The notes: generated by a model not told the origin, from the letters alone. 25,753 nucleotides of DNA from CAZRSW01 sp964602845 (GCA_964602845.1 CAZRSW010000024.1:1-25753), one strand, 5' to 3'; positions 1 to 8,528 are shown, counted from the first letter of the stretch. A program made the numbers and translations.

Positions 1-279
1 GAATGTCTATGTCTGACTGGCCTTTAAATCCAAACTCTGGTTCGAAACTTTGGTATGTACACTTGAAATGTTCTTTGGAGTTATACACCGTATGCTTTCC
101 TTTTCTAGGTAGAATCAACTACACCAACAACTCGATAATTAGGTGACAATTTAATGGAAGTCAGTAGTGCTTACGACAGGTTGGTGATAAGCCATACTGA
201 GCGAGTGACGATAATTCGCTAAGTTATAGTTGATATGTTCGAACATAAGCTAAATTTGCTTATTGGACGACCTGGTTGG
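1..279. other. Left-edge non-coding stretch with palindromes
   Basis: No convincing gene was found here. A short open frame from base 3 to about 146 has no ribosome binding site and resembles nothing recognised. Just beyond the stop of the aldo/keto reductase lie a 14-bp perfect palindrome (234-247) and an overlapping TAAGC/GCTTA inverted repeat (246-262). The region is probably a 3' flank or intergenic spacer. Confidence 0.5.
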
Positions 280-1269
280 CTAAACCGCCTGTTCGGTATT
301 CACATGAGTAGGTACGCCTTCGTCAGCAAATATCGAGTCGATTTCCTCTCTGATCTCATCAGAGAGTTTCCAATCTGCAGCTGCGACATTTTCCTTGAGT
401 TCCCATTCATTTCGCACACCAACTAAACCTACTGATACGGCCGGGTGCCCGAGGGTCCAGGCGATTGCCATTTGGGCGACCGACTTTTGGTGATGTGCAG
501 CCACGGTTTTAAGTCTTTCAACTACCCTCAATTCCTTGGCAAATTCCTCCGGCTGAAATAAAGGAAGCCCGAATGCTGATCCATTACTTCTCCAATCACC
601 CTCTCCAAAAGAGGTGGTTGGTGTAAATGCTCCAGACAAGAGTCCAAATCCGAGAGTACCATAGGCCATAAATCCGATGCTATTCGTAAGGCAGTACGGT
701 AGAACTGCAGATTCCATCCTGCGATCAAACATGTGATAACCCACTTGATTTGTCGCTACATTCCCGTACTTTTGACATTCTTCCATCATCTCAGGTGTGA
801 AGTTTGAGACACCGTAATGCCTGATTTTTCCATCCTTCTTTAATTTCTCCAAGGCATTCATGGGTTCTTCGAAAGGAGTTTCATGGTCAGGCCAGTGGAT
901 CAGCAATAGATCTAAGAAGTCGGTGCCTAACCGGTTTAAACAGCCTTCAGCACGAGAGGTAATGTAATCAAATCTAGAATTGCGACCGATATTATTGCCC
1001 TGCTCGTCGTACCTGAGTCCAACCTTGCTGACGAGTATTATGTCTTTTCTCCTATCTCCTAGGGCTTTCCCAAGAAGTATTTCGGAATGGTTTGGGCCAT
1101 ACGCTTCGGCTGTGTCAAATAGCGTAATGCCGTAATCTATAGCAAGCTGCACGGCTTTACTAGCTTCACCGATGTCGATTGCGCCATATTTTGTGGTGCT
1201 CATTTCCCACGTGCCAAATCCGATGGTTGAAGAGTAAAGATCACTGTCACCGAGTCTTCTTTTATCCAT
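280..1269 (-). CDS. Aldo/keto reductase
   Basis: NAD(P)H-dependent oxidoreductase of the aldo/keto reductase superfamily, a cytosolic TIM barrel of 329 residues that normally reduces carbonyl groups of sugars or aldehydes. The family tetrad is visible as D52 and Y57 (in FDTAEAYG), K82 (in VSKVG) and H125 (in LIHWPD), and the GFGTW motif sits near residue 17. The frame is open further upstream, but the start at 1269 is chosen because AGGAG lies about 11 bases before that ATG and the protein then begins MDKRRLGDSD, as is usual in the family. It diverges from the GNAT gene. Aldo/keto reductases often occur in sugar-acid clusters like the one at 2329-5137, so a link is possible, but the substrate cannot be told. 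Confidence 0.9.
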   Translation of the reverse strand: MDKRRLGDSDLYSSTIGFGTWEMSTTKYGAIDIGEASKAVQLAIDYGITLFDTAEAYGPNHSEILLGKALGDRRKDIILVSKVGLRYDEQGNNIGRNSRFDYITSRAEGCLNRLGTDFLDLLLIHWPDHETPFEEPMNALEKLKKDGKIRHYGVSNFTPEMMEECQKYGNVATNQVGYHMFDRRMESAVLPYCLTNSIGFMAYGTLGFGLLSGAFTPTTSFGEGDWRSNGSAFGLPLFQPEEFAKELRVVERLKTVAAHHQKSVAQMAIAWTLGHPAVSVGLVGVRNEWELKENVAAADWKLSDEIREEIDSIFADEGVPTHVNTEQAV

Positions 1270-1396
1270 GTCTTTCTGCTCCTCATGGTAATATTGGTCG
1301 AACCGATTGTCACTTTGATAATTTACACTAAATAAAGCTGATTGCAAGTATTGGAAATGTTGTAGGTAAAATATTAGATACCGAGGTGGACTCTGA

Positions 1397-2020
1397 ATGT
1401 CTGGAATCAAAATGGAAAGGTTGTTGCCACAATTGTGTATGAGACTGACCATACCACCCGGATCAGATTTGTCGGAACCATCGATACCATTTGGGTACGA
1501 ATTAAGAAGCTATGAGTCAGGGGACGAATTGAGATGGGCAAATCTGTTAAATCAGGGTGAGTTTGGCCAGGAGTTTAACCCCCAAAGGGTTCGTGAATAT
1601 ATGGAAGTGCCGGAGAGACGAGCCGGATCTCGTATTGTTGTAAAGGATGGGAATCTTCTGGCTTCTACGTTTGCGACTATGCAAGATGAAGCTGAAAATT
1701 TGGCGTCTTTGGATTATGTAGTGTCACACCCTGACCATCGTGGCCTCGGTCTTGGCAGAATAGTATGTGAGTCAGTGGTCAAATACTGCGTAGATATTGG
1801 ACGGAACGACATTATTTTGCACAGCGATGATTGGCGACTTCCGGCTCTGGGACTTTATCTTAGCATGGGATTTGTACCGAATCTTATCTGCGCCACAGAT
1901 GTGCATGTACAGTGCCCTAAGGATCCCGAGGCTCAGGATCTCGTAGAGCGAGAGGGTAGTATACAAAAGAGATGGATCGCCGTTAGACAAAAATTGAGTG
2001 AAAGAGACGGACTCAACTGA
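1397..2020 (+). CDS. GNAT family N-acetyltransferase
   Basis: Predicted acetyl-CoA-dependent N-acetyltransferase of 207 residues with one GNAT domain (about 35-175). The acetyl-CoA pyrophosphate-binding motif is seen as R115-G-L-G-L-G-R121, after the strand LDYVVSHPDH and before a helix; a later strand and helix (about 140-165, ending LGLYLSMGFVPN) close the domain. A GAGGTGG stretch at 1382-1388 serves as ribosome binding site. The 127-bp space to the divergent aldo/keto reductase must hold both promoters. The acceptor is unknown. It could acetylate an amino-sugar for the cassette downstream, but 308 bp separate them and it does not look specifically like PseH. Confidence 0.8.
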   Translation: MSGIKMERLLPQLCMRLTIPPGSDLSEPSIPFGYELRSYESGDELRWANLLNQGEFGQEFNPQRVREYMEVPERRAGSRIVVKDGNLLASTFATMQDEAENLASLDYVVSHPDHRGLGLGRIVCESVVKYCVDIGRNDIILHSDDWRLPALGLYLSMGFVPNLICATDVHVQCPKDPEAQDLVEREGSIQKRWIAVRQKLSERDGLN

Positions 2021-2328
2021 AGATCTGGATCGTGCCTTCATACCTATGGTTAAATAAGGAATGCTTGATAACGTGCTTGGGGAAAACTTCTGTCGGAAAC
2101 CTAGGTTCATATTCGCAACCTGATCATATCGAGGTCTGTAGAGGGTGACGGATATTGTCACAGCAGATATGATGAACTAAGATAAAAATGCTGGGCGAAG
2201 GAATTGATAAACATGATTGAAGCCAGAGTGTGTTCACCCTGTCGTAGCGCATATTTTAAACTAGGTGACCCTTTTATCCATATGAGCCTGAAGTTGGAAT
2301 GTGAACAGTATTAAGGACTAACTTTGTT
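2021..2328. other. Intergenic region ahead of the sugar-acid cassette
   Basis: 308 bp without a gene. The open frame on the minus strand here extends back antisense into the GNAT gene and looks like nothing known. A small inverted repeat (GTGAC/GTCAC, 2145-2161) is present. No clear terminator or good -35/-10 pair was found, although the promoter for the cassette at 2329 is expected here. Confidence 0.5.
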
Positions 2329-3390
2329 ATGGGTACTAGGCCAAGAGAAATAAAGATCAACGGGAGAACTGTCGGTGAAGGGCAGCCAACCTACATTGTT
2401 GCTGAAATGTCAGGTAACCATAACCAGGTCATCGAGGACGCGATAAGGATAATCCACCGGGCAAAGGAGTCTGGTGCTGATGCTGTGAAACTTCAGACAT
2501 ACACGGCGGATACCCTGACTATTGATTGCGCTGCAGATCCGTTTTTGATCAAGGAAGGTCTCTGGGCTGGGCGTACCCTCTTTGATCTGTATCAAGATGC
2601 CTATACTCCTTGGGAATGGCACGAACGACTAAAATGGGAAGCGGATAAAATAGGCATAGATCTTTTTTCCAGCCCCTTTGACCACACGGCTGTTGATCTC
2701 TTAGAGAAATTGGATATACCTGTTTATAAAGTAGCCTCATTTGAGATGAACGATCACGCGCTTCTGCGATATATTGCCAAAACTGAGAAACCAATAATCA
2801 TGTCAACTGGCTTGGCGACATTGTCCGATATTGGTGAATCAATCGCAGTAATTCGCAGTGAAGGTAACGAGCAAATTCTTGTTCTTCACTGTGTCAGTGC
2901 ATACCCGGCACCTGCCGATGAAATGCATTTGAGGACCATACCACATCTTGCAGAAGCATTTGATGTAGCGACTGGACTTTCCGATCATACCGAGGGGATC
3001 GCCTCGGCAATTGGGTCCGTTGCCTTAGGAGCATCGTTGATAGAGAAACATTTCACGTTATCCAGGGAAGCTGGAGGCCCGGACGCCGCATTTTCCCTGG
3101 AACCTGATGAATTAACTGAGCTTGTAGAGAACGTGCACCTTTTAGAAAAGGCACTAGGTACAGTCCACTATGAAGTAAAGGATAAAGAAAGTGAGAGCCT
3201 ACCCTTTCGCAGGTCCTTATTTGCTGTGGAAGATATCCGAAAAGGCGAGGAATTAACCTCTGTTAATGTCCGATCTATCAGGCCAGGTTATGGTTTACCC
3301 CCGAAACATCTGGACGACATTATTGGGTTGAAAGCGGGGGGAGATATTAAACGCGGTACTCCCCTTAGCTGGAACCTGTTGTCCAGTTAA
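2329..3390 (+). CDS. NeuB/PseI-type nonulosonic acid synthase
   Basis: Predicted sialic-acid-type synthase that condenses phosphoenolpyruvate with an N-acetylated hexose to make a nine-carbon sugar acid. Of 353 residues, the first ~280 form the NeuB TIM barrel and the last ~60 an SAF (antifreeze-like) domain. Family motifs seen: AEMSGNHNQ (25-33), FSSPFD, MSTGLA, HCVSAYP (from 187), GLSDHT (216-221), EKHFTL (from 239) and GGPDAAFSLEP. AEMSxNHN and GGPDxAFSLEP lean towards pseudaminic acid synthase (PseI) rather than NeuB, but the substrate is not proven. AAGGA lies 11 bases before the ATG. It leads a cassette with the Gfo/Idh and cytidylyltransferase genes; the enzymes making the hexose precursor (PseB, C, G, H) are not in the window. 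Confidence 0.87.
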   Translation: MGTRPREIKINGRTVGEGQPTYIVAEMSGNHNQVIEDAIRIIHRAKESGADAVKLQTYTADTLTIDCAADPFLIKEGLWAGRTLFDLYQDAYTPWEWHERLKWEADKIGIDLFSSPFDHTAVDLLEKLDIPVYKVASFEMNDHALLRYIAKTEKPIIMSTGLATLSDIGESIAVIRSEGNEQILVLHCVSAYPAPADEMHLRTIPHLAEAFDVATGLSDHTEGIASAIGSVALGASLIEKHFTLSREAGGPDAAFSLEPDELTELVENVHLLEKALGTVHYEVKDKESESLPFRRSLFAVEDIRKGEELTSVNVRSIRPGYGLPPKHLDDIIGLKAGGDIKRGTPLSWNLLSS

Positions 3391-3401
3391 TTAGTGATAT
3401 C

Positions 3402-4388
3402 TTGCCTCTTACTATATTAGTAATTGGTTGTGGATCTATAGGTCAACGCCACATCGACAATCTGCTAACACTAGGGATTAGAAAGATTTTCGTCTATGAT
3501 CGCGTTGCTGAAAGAGCCATTGAGATGGAAAGGTTATATGGGGTCGAATCTGTTTCAAGCTTAGAGTCCGCCCTAGATTCATCCGCTGATGCCGTATTTA
3601 TTTGCACTCCCCCCATCCATCATATCGATATGGCAAGGAAGGCGGTAGGGAAAGGAGCAAACGTATTCTTGGAAAAACCCATATCTCATTCCTTGGAAGG
3701 GGTCGACGAGTTATTGAGAGAGGCCGAACAAAAAAGTCTTAAGGTGATGATGGGATACAATCTGCGGTTCCATGCAGGTTTACAGGAAGCCAAATCCCTT
3801 ATTGATAAAGGGACAATAGGAAAACTCTTAGCCGCTCACGCTGAATTCGGGCAATATCTGCCTGACTGGCGGCCCAATCGAGATTATAGAGAAGGGTATT
3901 TCCACGATCCGAATCAGGGGGGTGGGATAATCCTTGACGCTTCCCACGAGATTGACTACCTGCAGTGGTTTATAGGTGGAGTGAACAGAGTGTACGCTTC
4001 CATGGCAACTTTAAGTGAGCTTGATATTTCTAGTGAAGATTTTGCAACTATCGTTCTCAAAACGAGAGATAACGTTTTAGCAACGGCGCGCTTAGATTGT
4101 ATTCAACGCGGATACGCAAGGAATTGTAAGTTTATAGGTTCTCAAGGAACTCTGATTTGGGATTTTGTTGAAGGCGTCAAAATTATAGATGATAGGGGCC
4201 AAGTGAAGACTGAACTTGATATCAATCCGGATGTTAATGAGATGTATCTCAAAGAGGTCGATTGGTTTTTGGGTTGTGTTCGTGGTGACTTAGACCCCCC
4301 GGTTGATGGTAGTTCTGGTAAGAGAGTTCTAGAAATTGTGTTGGCTGCAAAAGTTGCAGCCAAAAGTAACCGTGAGATTCAGGTATGA
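3402..4388 (+). CDS. Gfo/Idh/MocA family oxidoreductase
   Basis: NAD(P)-dependent sugar dehydrogenase of 328 residues with an N-terminal Rossmann fold (dinucleotide motif G9-C-G-S-I-G14) and a C-terminal substrate domain. The family signature E91-K92-P93 and the H182-x-x-D185 pair are present; K92 and H182/D185 are the expected catalytic or substrate contacts. The frame begins with TTG, 11 bases after the stop of the synthase and with no strong ribosome binding site, so translation is probably coupled to the upstream gene. The stop overlaps the ATG of the next gene by four bases (ATGA). Such enzymes commonly sit with NeuB- and SpsF-like genes and oxidise or epimerise a nucleotide sugar or sugar acid; the exact substrate is unknown. 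Confidence 0.88.
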   Translation: MPLTILVIGCGSIGQRHIDNLLTLGIRKIFVYDRVAERAIEMERLYGVESVSSLESALDSSADAVFICTPPIHHIDMARKAVGKGANVFLEKPISHSLEGVDELLREAEQKSLKVMMGYNLRFHAGLQEAKSLIDKGTIGKLLAAHAEFGQYLPDWRPNRDYREGYFHDPNQGGGIILDASHEIDYLQWFIGGVNRVYASMATLSELDISSEDFATIVLKTRDNVLATARLDCIQRGYARNCKFIGSQGTLIWDFVEGVKIIDDRGQVKTELDINPDVNEMYLKEVDWFLGCVRGDLDPPVDGSSGKRVLEIVLAAKVAAKSNREIQV

Positions 4389-5137
4389 ATCGGGTAATTG
4401 CAATTATTCAGGCCCGTATGGAATCCACCAGGTTGCCGGGCAAGGTAATGGTGGATTTAAATGGAAAAAGTATGCTAGCTCATGTTATTCAACGAGCAGG
4501 CATAATTCGTGGTATAGATCAGGTTATTGTGGCCACTACCTCTTCAATCTCAGATGACCCAATAAGGGTAGAGGCAAGAAGCCTTGGTGTTGGGGTGTTT
4601 TCCGGTTCAAGAGAGGATGTTCTGGACAGAGTGTATCAAGCGGCAAAGGTTTACGGGGGATCCATAATAATGAGGTTAACAGCAGATTGCCCCTTGTTGG
4701 ATCCGAAGCTTAGCCGCCTAGTTTTAGATCGATTTTTGAAGGGTGATGTGGATTATGTTTCGAACTGTCTCTCCGCTACTTACCCAGATGGATTGGATAC
4801 GGAAGTCTGTTCATTTGAGGCACTGGAACGAGCTTGGCTGGAATCAGAAGAAAAGTCAGACAGAGAACACGTGACATCTTACATATGGGAGAACCCGCAG
4901 TTATTTAGAATAGGGCAAGTGGTAAATACGGAAGATATGACTGGTAGGCGCTGGACGATTGACCAACCGGAGGACCTGCAGTTTATCCGGCAGCTAATTG
5001 CTCATAGTCCAGATCAGGAATTGCCATTGCAATTCACTGAAATAATTCAAATTCTGAGGGATCACCCCGAATTGGAAGTTATTAATCGCAATATTGTAAG
5101 GAATGAAGGATACCTACGATCTATTGGTGAAAATTGA
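4385..5137 (+). CDS. SpsF-type cytidylyltransferase
   Basis: Predicted nucleotidyltransferase (250 residues) that would activate the sugar acid made by the cassette as its CMP derivative. The N-terminal nucleotide-binding motif is clear (IIQARMESTRLPGKV, residues 7-21), followed by the metal-binding stretch TADCPLLDP (about 99-107, D101) and a conserved WTIDQPED segment near residue 190. This is the SpsF/NeuA/KdsB fold. The ATG overlaps the upstream stop by four bases, indicating translational coupling, so synthase, oxidoreductase and transferase form one unit. No glycosyltransferase follows. It could instead serve another glycan precursor, since SpsF proteins are poorly characterised. Confidence 0.87.
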   Translation: MNRVIAIIQARMESTRLPGKVMVDLNGKSMLAHVIQRAGIIRGIDQVIVATTSSISDDPIRVEARSLGVGVFSGSREDVLDRVYQAAKVYGGSIIMRLTADCPLLDPKLSRLVLDRFLKGDVDYVSNCLSATYPDGLDTEVCSFEALERAWLESEEKSDREHVTSYIWENPQLFRIGQVVNTEDMTGRRWTIDQPEDLQFIRQLIAHSPDQELPLQFTEIIQILRDHPELEVINRNIVRNEGYLRSIGEN

Positions 5138-5171
5138 TTATCCCACTTATGTGAGACACCCCAATCATTTA

Positions 5172-5198
5172 TTGCAACGAGGGTATTCTGGGTATAAT
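5172..5198 (+). promoter_or_regulatory. Putative promoter giving a leaderless mRNA
   Basis: A perfect -10 box TATAAT lies at 5193-5198, with a possible -35 TTGCAA at 5172-5177 and a short 15-bp spacer. The -10 box ends only eight bases before the ATG at 5207 and no Shine-Dalgarno sequence lies between, so transcription would start at or within a base or two of the start codon. Confidence 0.5.
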
Positions 5199-5206
5199 AT
5201 TTCGCT

Positions 5207-5740
5207 ATGAAGATTTACTCCTTGACTGTTCCTGTCTTTTCTGTTTTGGTGCTCATGTTTGCTGTTATGGCCTGTAACGATAGAAAAGAGAGTCTGGATC
5301 TCCTAGCAGCTATAGATAAAGAGAAAATCGATGTTGTAAGAGAGCTTTTGGATTCGGGTATAGATCCAAACAAGAGAGCCGTGCCCGAGGGCATTCCCCT
5401 CGAAGGGGCTTATCCATTACATTTGGCGATTGTGAAAGGTAATAAGGAGATCGTACAAATCCTTCTGGCAAACGGTGCTCAATTAGATCTTGAGGCCAAG
5501 AATAAAGATGAAGCAACTCCATTACATTGGGCAGCCTTTTTTGGTCAGACAGATATGGTATCTCTGCTGATCCAATCTGGCGCTCCCATGAATCTGTTGG
5601 ATGCTAATAACAATACACCCTTGGATGCTGCCGTATATGTCTGGAAAGTTAGTAAGGATGACGAGGGAAAAGCAAACCATATGAAGGGGATTATAGATAT
5701 TTTGAAATCAAACGGAGGAAAACCTGCTGACGATTTATGA
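5207..5740 (+). CDS. Ankyrin-repeat lipoprotein
   Basis: Predicted exported lipoprotein of 177 residues. A hydrophobic signal peptide ends in a lipobox-like VMAC with the lipidated cysteine at residue 23. It is followed by about four ankyrin repeats (roughly 28-170) with typical PLHLAIVKGNKEIVQILLANGA and TPLHWAAFFGQTDMVSLLIQSGA-like helices, a last repeat being longer and degenerate. Ankyrin repeats bind proteins, so a role as a surface or periplasmic-side binding protein is inferred; the partner is unknown. The ATG lies eight bases after a TATAAT box and lacks a ribosome binding site. It is transcribed separately from the sugar-acid cassette 69 bp upstream. Confidence 0.85.
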   Translation: MKIYSLTVPVFSVLVLMFAVMACNDRKESLDLLAAIDKEKIDVVRELLDSGIDPNKRAVPEGIPLEGAYPLHLAIVKGNKEIVQILLANGAQLDLEAKNKDEATPLHWAAFFGQTDMVSLLIQSGAPMNLLDANNNTPLDAAVYVWKVSKDDEGKANHMKGIIDILKSNGGKPADDL

Positions 5741-5821
5741 TGTTGAGGTAGCCTTCGAAATGGGATCTGCAAATGGGCGGCATTATGTATGTGATCCCCT
5801 GGGTGGTGTAATATGAAATGC

Positions 5822-5834
5822 GGCAAAATTTGCC
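5822..5834. promoter_or_regulatory. 13-bp palindrome upstream of the 2-hydroxyacid oxidase
   Basis: GGCAAA and TTTGCC are perfect arms around a single central A, 58 bp before the oxidase start. The position suits a transcription factor operator for the 5893-8433 operon, but no regulator gene is nearby and the motif is not assigned to a family. Confidence 0.35.
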
Positions 5835-5892
5835 TGCAATTTCCTGAGTCTTAAAACACAGGTCGATATTGGAAAATTAGGAGTAAGCTTAA

Positions 5893-7002
5893 ATGGTTGA
5901 GATGCCAAGATACCGATCCACGGAAGATTTTTCACTATATGAGACGAATGAACAGATTATACAGAGGGCTCGCCAAAATTTAGCACAGGGGCCATGGGAT
6001 TATTTGGTAGGTGGGTCCGAATCAGAAACCACGATGAGACGGAATCGTTTGGCTTTTGACAAGATAGCCTTCAGACCACGTGTGCTTGTTGATGTGAGTG
6101 ACACAGATGTTGGGACAAATTTTATGGGGCATAAGATGACAATACCCCTTTTATTGGCCCCCGTTGCAGGTCTTGAAGGTTTTACGCCTGAAGGAGCTGT
6201 TGCTAGTGCCAGAGCGTCAGAAGAATTCGGCATCGTACAGTTTGTGAGTACGTTGACGCTCCCTGACTTGGAAACGGTTGCTCAAAGCACCGCGGCACCG
6301 AAAATGTATCAACTTTACATACATGGCGACTGGGAATGGACTAAAGATATGATATCCAGGATAAAAGAAGCCGGGTATAAAGGAATATGTATTACAGCTG
6401 ACACTGCTAGCTATAGCAGAAGAGAAAGACCTCTACTTGGGAGATGGACTCCGGCATCAGCATTTGACCCTAGTCAACAGAATTGGGCCCAGAGAGTTAC
6501 CTGGGACACTTTAGATAAAATCAAATCCGAGGCTGGTTTGCCTGTAATTCTAAAAGGAGTTGCCACCAAGGAGGACGCTAAGTTGGCTCTAGACCATCAT
6601 GTGGATGTTATATGGGTATCCAACCATGGAGGTCGTCAGCTTGATCATGGTTTGGGTACCATGGATTTTCTTCCGGAGATAGTGGATATGGTTTCGGGCC
6701 AGGCGGAAATTGTGGTTGATGGCGGTGTACAAAGAGGTAGTGATGTGGTGAAGGCGGTTGCTATGGGAGCCGACGCTGTTGCCATCGGTAAAATGCAAGG
6801 TTGGGGATTGGCCGCAGGAGGATCAGCTGGATTGTTGAGAACTTTGCAGATATTCCGAGAGGAGGTTTATGTGGCGATGTCATTGATGGGAGTTAATTCT
6901 GTAGATCAACTATCGGAGCAATATGTCTGTGGAGCAGATCCAGTGACGGATCCCCATGAAATGAGCTCATGGGTGAACAAGCCAATCGATAGGATATTAT
7001 AG
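5893..7002 (+). CDS. FMN-dependent alpha-hydroxyacid oxidase/dehydrogenase
   Basis: Flavoenzyme of the glycolate oxidase / lactate monooxygenase / flavocytochrome b2 family (369 residues), oxidising an (S)-2-hydroxyacid to the 2-oxoacid. Compared with spinach glycolate oxidase the active-site residues are kept: the Tyr of WDYL, Tyr in QLY, Asp in ITADTA, Arg in SRRERP, Lys in ILKGV, and the catalytic His and substrate Arg in SNHGGRQLD. Two places differ from the usual family: the HPEG stretch reads TPEG, and the FMN-phosphate GRP motif reads GKMQGWGL, so this is an atypical subfamily with unknown substrate. AGGAG lies eight bases before the ATG. It is followed after 40 bp by the RraA-like gene and then the exporter, most likely one operon. 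Confidence 0.9.
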   Translation: MVEMPRYRSTEDFSLYETNEQIIQRARQNLAQGPWDYLVGGSESETTMRRNRLAFDKIAFRPRVLVDVSDTDVGTNFMGHKMTIPLLLAPVAGLEGFTPEGAVASARASEEFGIVQFVSTLTLPDLETVAQSTAAPKMYQLYIHGDWEWTKDMISRIKEAGYKGICITADTASYSRRERPLLGRWTPASAFDPSQQNWAQRVTWDTLDKIKSEAGLPVILKGVATKEDAKLALDHHVDVIWVSNHGGRQLDHGLGTMDFLPEIVDMVSGQAEIVVDGGVQRGSDVVKAVAMGADAVAIGKMQGWGLAAGGSAGLLRTLQIFREEVYVAMSLMGVNSVDQLSEQYVCGADPVTDPHEMSSWVNKPIDRIL

Positions 7003-7042
7003 GATGTTTTTATAGTTTCTACGGGGTAATAGGAGGATATCT

Positions 7043-7780
7043 ATGGTCACGTTCGATATGACACCACGCGAGGTTTCCCAGGAAGTACTAGATGGATTGA
7101 AAGGTATTCCAACTGCGACAGTTTATAATGCCCTTCGTGCTTTTGGTGTACTGTTCTGTGTCTGTGAGGGTGTACAAAATTATACCCCTTTTCTGCCTGG
7201 GGGTGAACGTTTTGCCGCGAGAGCAAGAACACTTAAGTTTATGCCAACCCGGCCAGACATCGTCAGCGATAATCCCATTGGTGTGAGCTCACCAGAATAC
7301 ATTGCCATGGGTCGTTGCGGTGTCGGAGATGTATTGGTGGTCGATATTGGTGGTAGGATCCAGGACGTAGCTGCCGGGGACGTGAAGTTACTTCAGTTGT
7401 CGATGAATAATGCTGATGGGGTCATCATAGACGGGGCTATTAGAGATCTTGACGTACTAGTAGAGGAAGAATACGGGCTTGTTGTTTATGCAAAGGCCCG
7501 AAGTTTTCATGGCAATCCAACTGCTATACCCGCGGAGGAAAATGTCCAGATACAGTGTGGCGGTGCTCTCGTTCGCCCTGGTGATGTCATGGTTGGGGAT
7601 AATGATGGAGTACTTGTTGTTCCGTCGTGGATGGCTGGAGCTGTTCTAGAGTGGGCTGTGGAACATGAAGGTGCGGAAAATCTGGTTAAGGATAAGATAA
7701 AAACGGAAGGTGTCGTTCCCGGCAAATATTATCCACCTACCGAAGAAACCATTGAGGAGTGGCGGAGTCTTAACGGTTAA
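7043..7780 (+). CDS. RraA / HMG-aldolase family protein
   Basis: RraA-like fold protein of 245 residues, a family that includes 4-hydroxy-4-methyl-2-oxoglutarate/4-carboxy-4-hydroxy-2-oxoadipate aldolases (Mg-dependent, pyruvate-releasing) and the RNase E regulator RraA. The catalytic R134-D135 pair in DGAIRDLD is present with the upstream conserved glycine G112, plus GVGDVLVVDIGG (93-104) and GDNDGVLVVP near the end. Because these residues are kept and the neighbour makes 2-oxoacids, an aldolase or oxaloacetate-type decarboxylase role is favoured over RNase regulation. AGGAGG lies six bases before the ATG. Older annotations of the family as demethylmenaquinone methyltransferase are misleading. 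It is 40 bp after the oxidase and 17 bp before the exporter. Confidence 0.87.
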   Translation: MVTFDMTPREVSQEVLDGLKGIPTATVYNALRAFGVLFCVCEGVQNYTPFLPGGERFAARARTLKFMPTRPDIVSDNPIGVSSPEYIAMGRCGVGDVLVVDIGGRIQDVAAGDVKLLQLSMNNADGVIIDGAIRDLDVLVEEEYGLVVYAKARSFHGNPTAIPAEENVQIQCGGALVRPGDVMVGDNDGVLVVPSWMAGAVLEWAVEHEGAENLVKDKIKTEGVVPGKYYPPTEETIEEWRSLNG

Positions 7781-7797
7781 TTAAGAGTTGGCATTAA

Positions 7798-8433
7798 ATG
7801 GATATCGGCAGCTGGCTTCAAATTGTCGTGATATGTTTTCTAGGCGCGATTTCCCCTGGGCCTAGCCTTGCTCTTGTGGTTACCAATACTGTAGATCGCG
7901 GGGCCTCATATGGTGTTGCTACAAGTTTGGGTCACGGAACAGGTATCGCATTATGGGCATTTCTGACTGCGGCTGGTATGTCGAAGTTTGTGATGGAAAT
8001 ATCGATGCTGTCTATGTTTGTTCAAATGATAGGGGCGCTTTTACTAGGCTATATAGGTTATCGAACATTGACATCCGTGGGAGATCTGTCGCTTAACCAG
8101 CCGGGCGCAAGATCTGGCAGGTTCGGATTTCCTTTTTTGTTGAAAGGTGCCGGTGAAGGTTTTTTAGTATCCATCCTAAACCCAAAAATCGCCTTATTTT
8201 TCATGGCGATCTTCAGTCATTTTATTCACCCGGATGTGGACTGGTTAGAAACGATGCTCATGGGCATAGTAGCAGGGACAATTGATGCATTTTGGTATAT
8301 GGCGGTGGCTTTCACTTTGGCTGTGTTTGGAATGACTCGTATTTCTCATAAAGGAGAAAATGTCATAAAGAAAATTAGTGGTGGTTTACTTCTGATGGTA
8401 GCAGTTTATCTGCTGGCTGCGACATTTATCTGA
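7798..8433 (+). CDS. LysE/RhtB family exporter
   Basis: Membrane protein of 211 residues with about six hydrophobic segments (roughly 5-30, 40-62, 65-88, 110-138, 145-175 and 188-210) and the family's ISPGPSLALV motif at residues 18-27. LysE/RhtB proteins export amino acids or small organic metabolites across the cytoplasmic membrane. It starts 17 bp after the RraA-like gene with only a weak ribosome binding site, so it is probably expressed as the third gene of that operon. It may export a product or toxic intermediate of the oxidase/aldolase steps, but the substrate cannot be read from the sequence. Confidence 0.88.
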   Translation: MDIGSWLQIVVICFLGAISPGPSLALVVTNTVDRGASYGVATSLGHGTGIALWAFLTAAGMSKFVMEISMLSMFVQMIGALLLGYIGYRTLTSVGDLSLNQPGARSGRFGFPFLLKGAGEGFLVSILNPKIALFFMAIFSHFIHPDVDWLETMLMGIVAGTIDAFWYMAVAFTLAVFGMTRISHKGENVIKKISGGLLLMVAVYLLAATFI

Positions 8434-8528
8434 ATTTGTCCACTAACAAGGACGGTTTTCCCATTCTTTCATCTGCTATTATGCGGGAGAAGCTGGCCTT
8501 TTAGTGACTGTATCGCCGGTTAAATAAC

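Noticed and set aside
235..426. 63-codon open frame on the plus strand
   Set aside because: It overlaps the end of the well-supported aldo/keto reductase on the other strand, has no ribosome binding site and no family resemblance.
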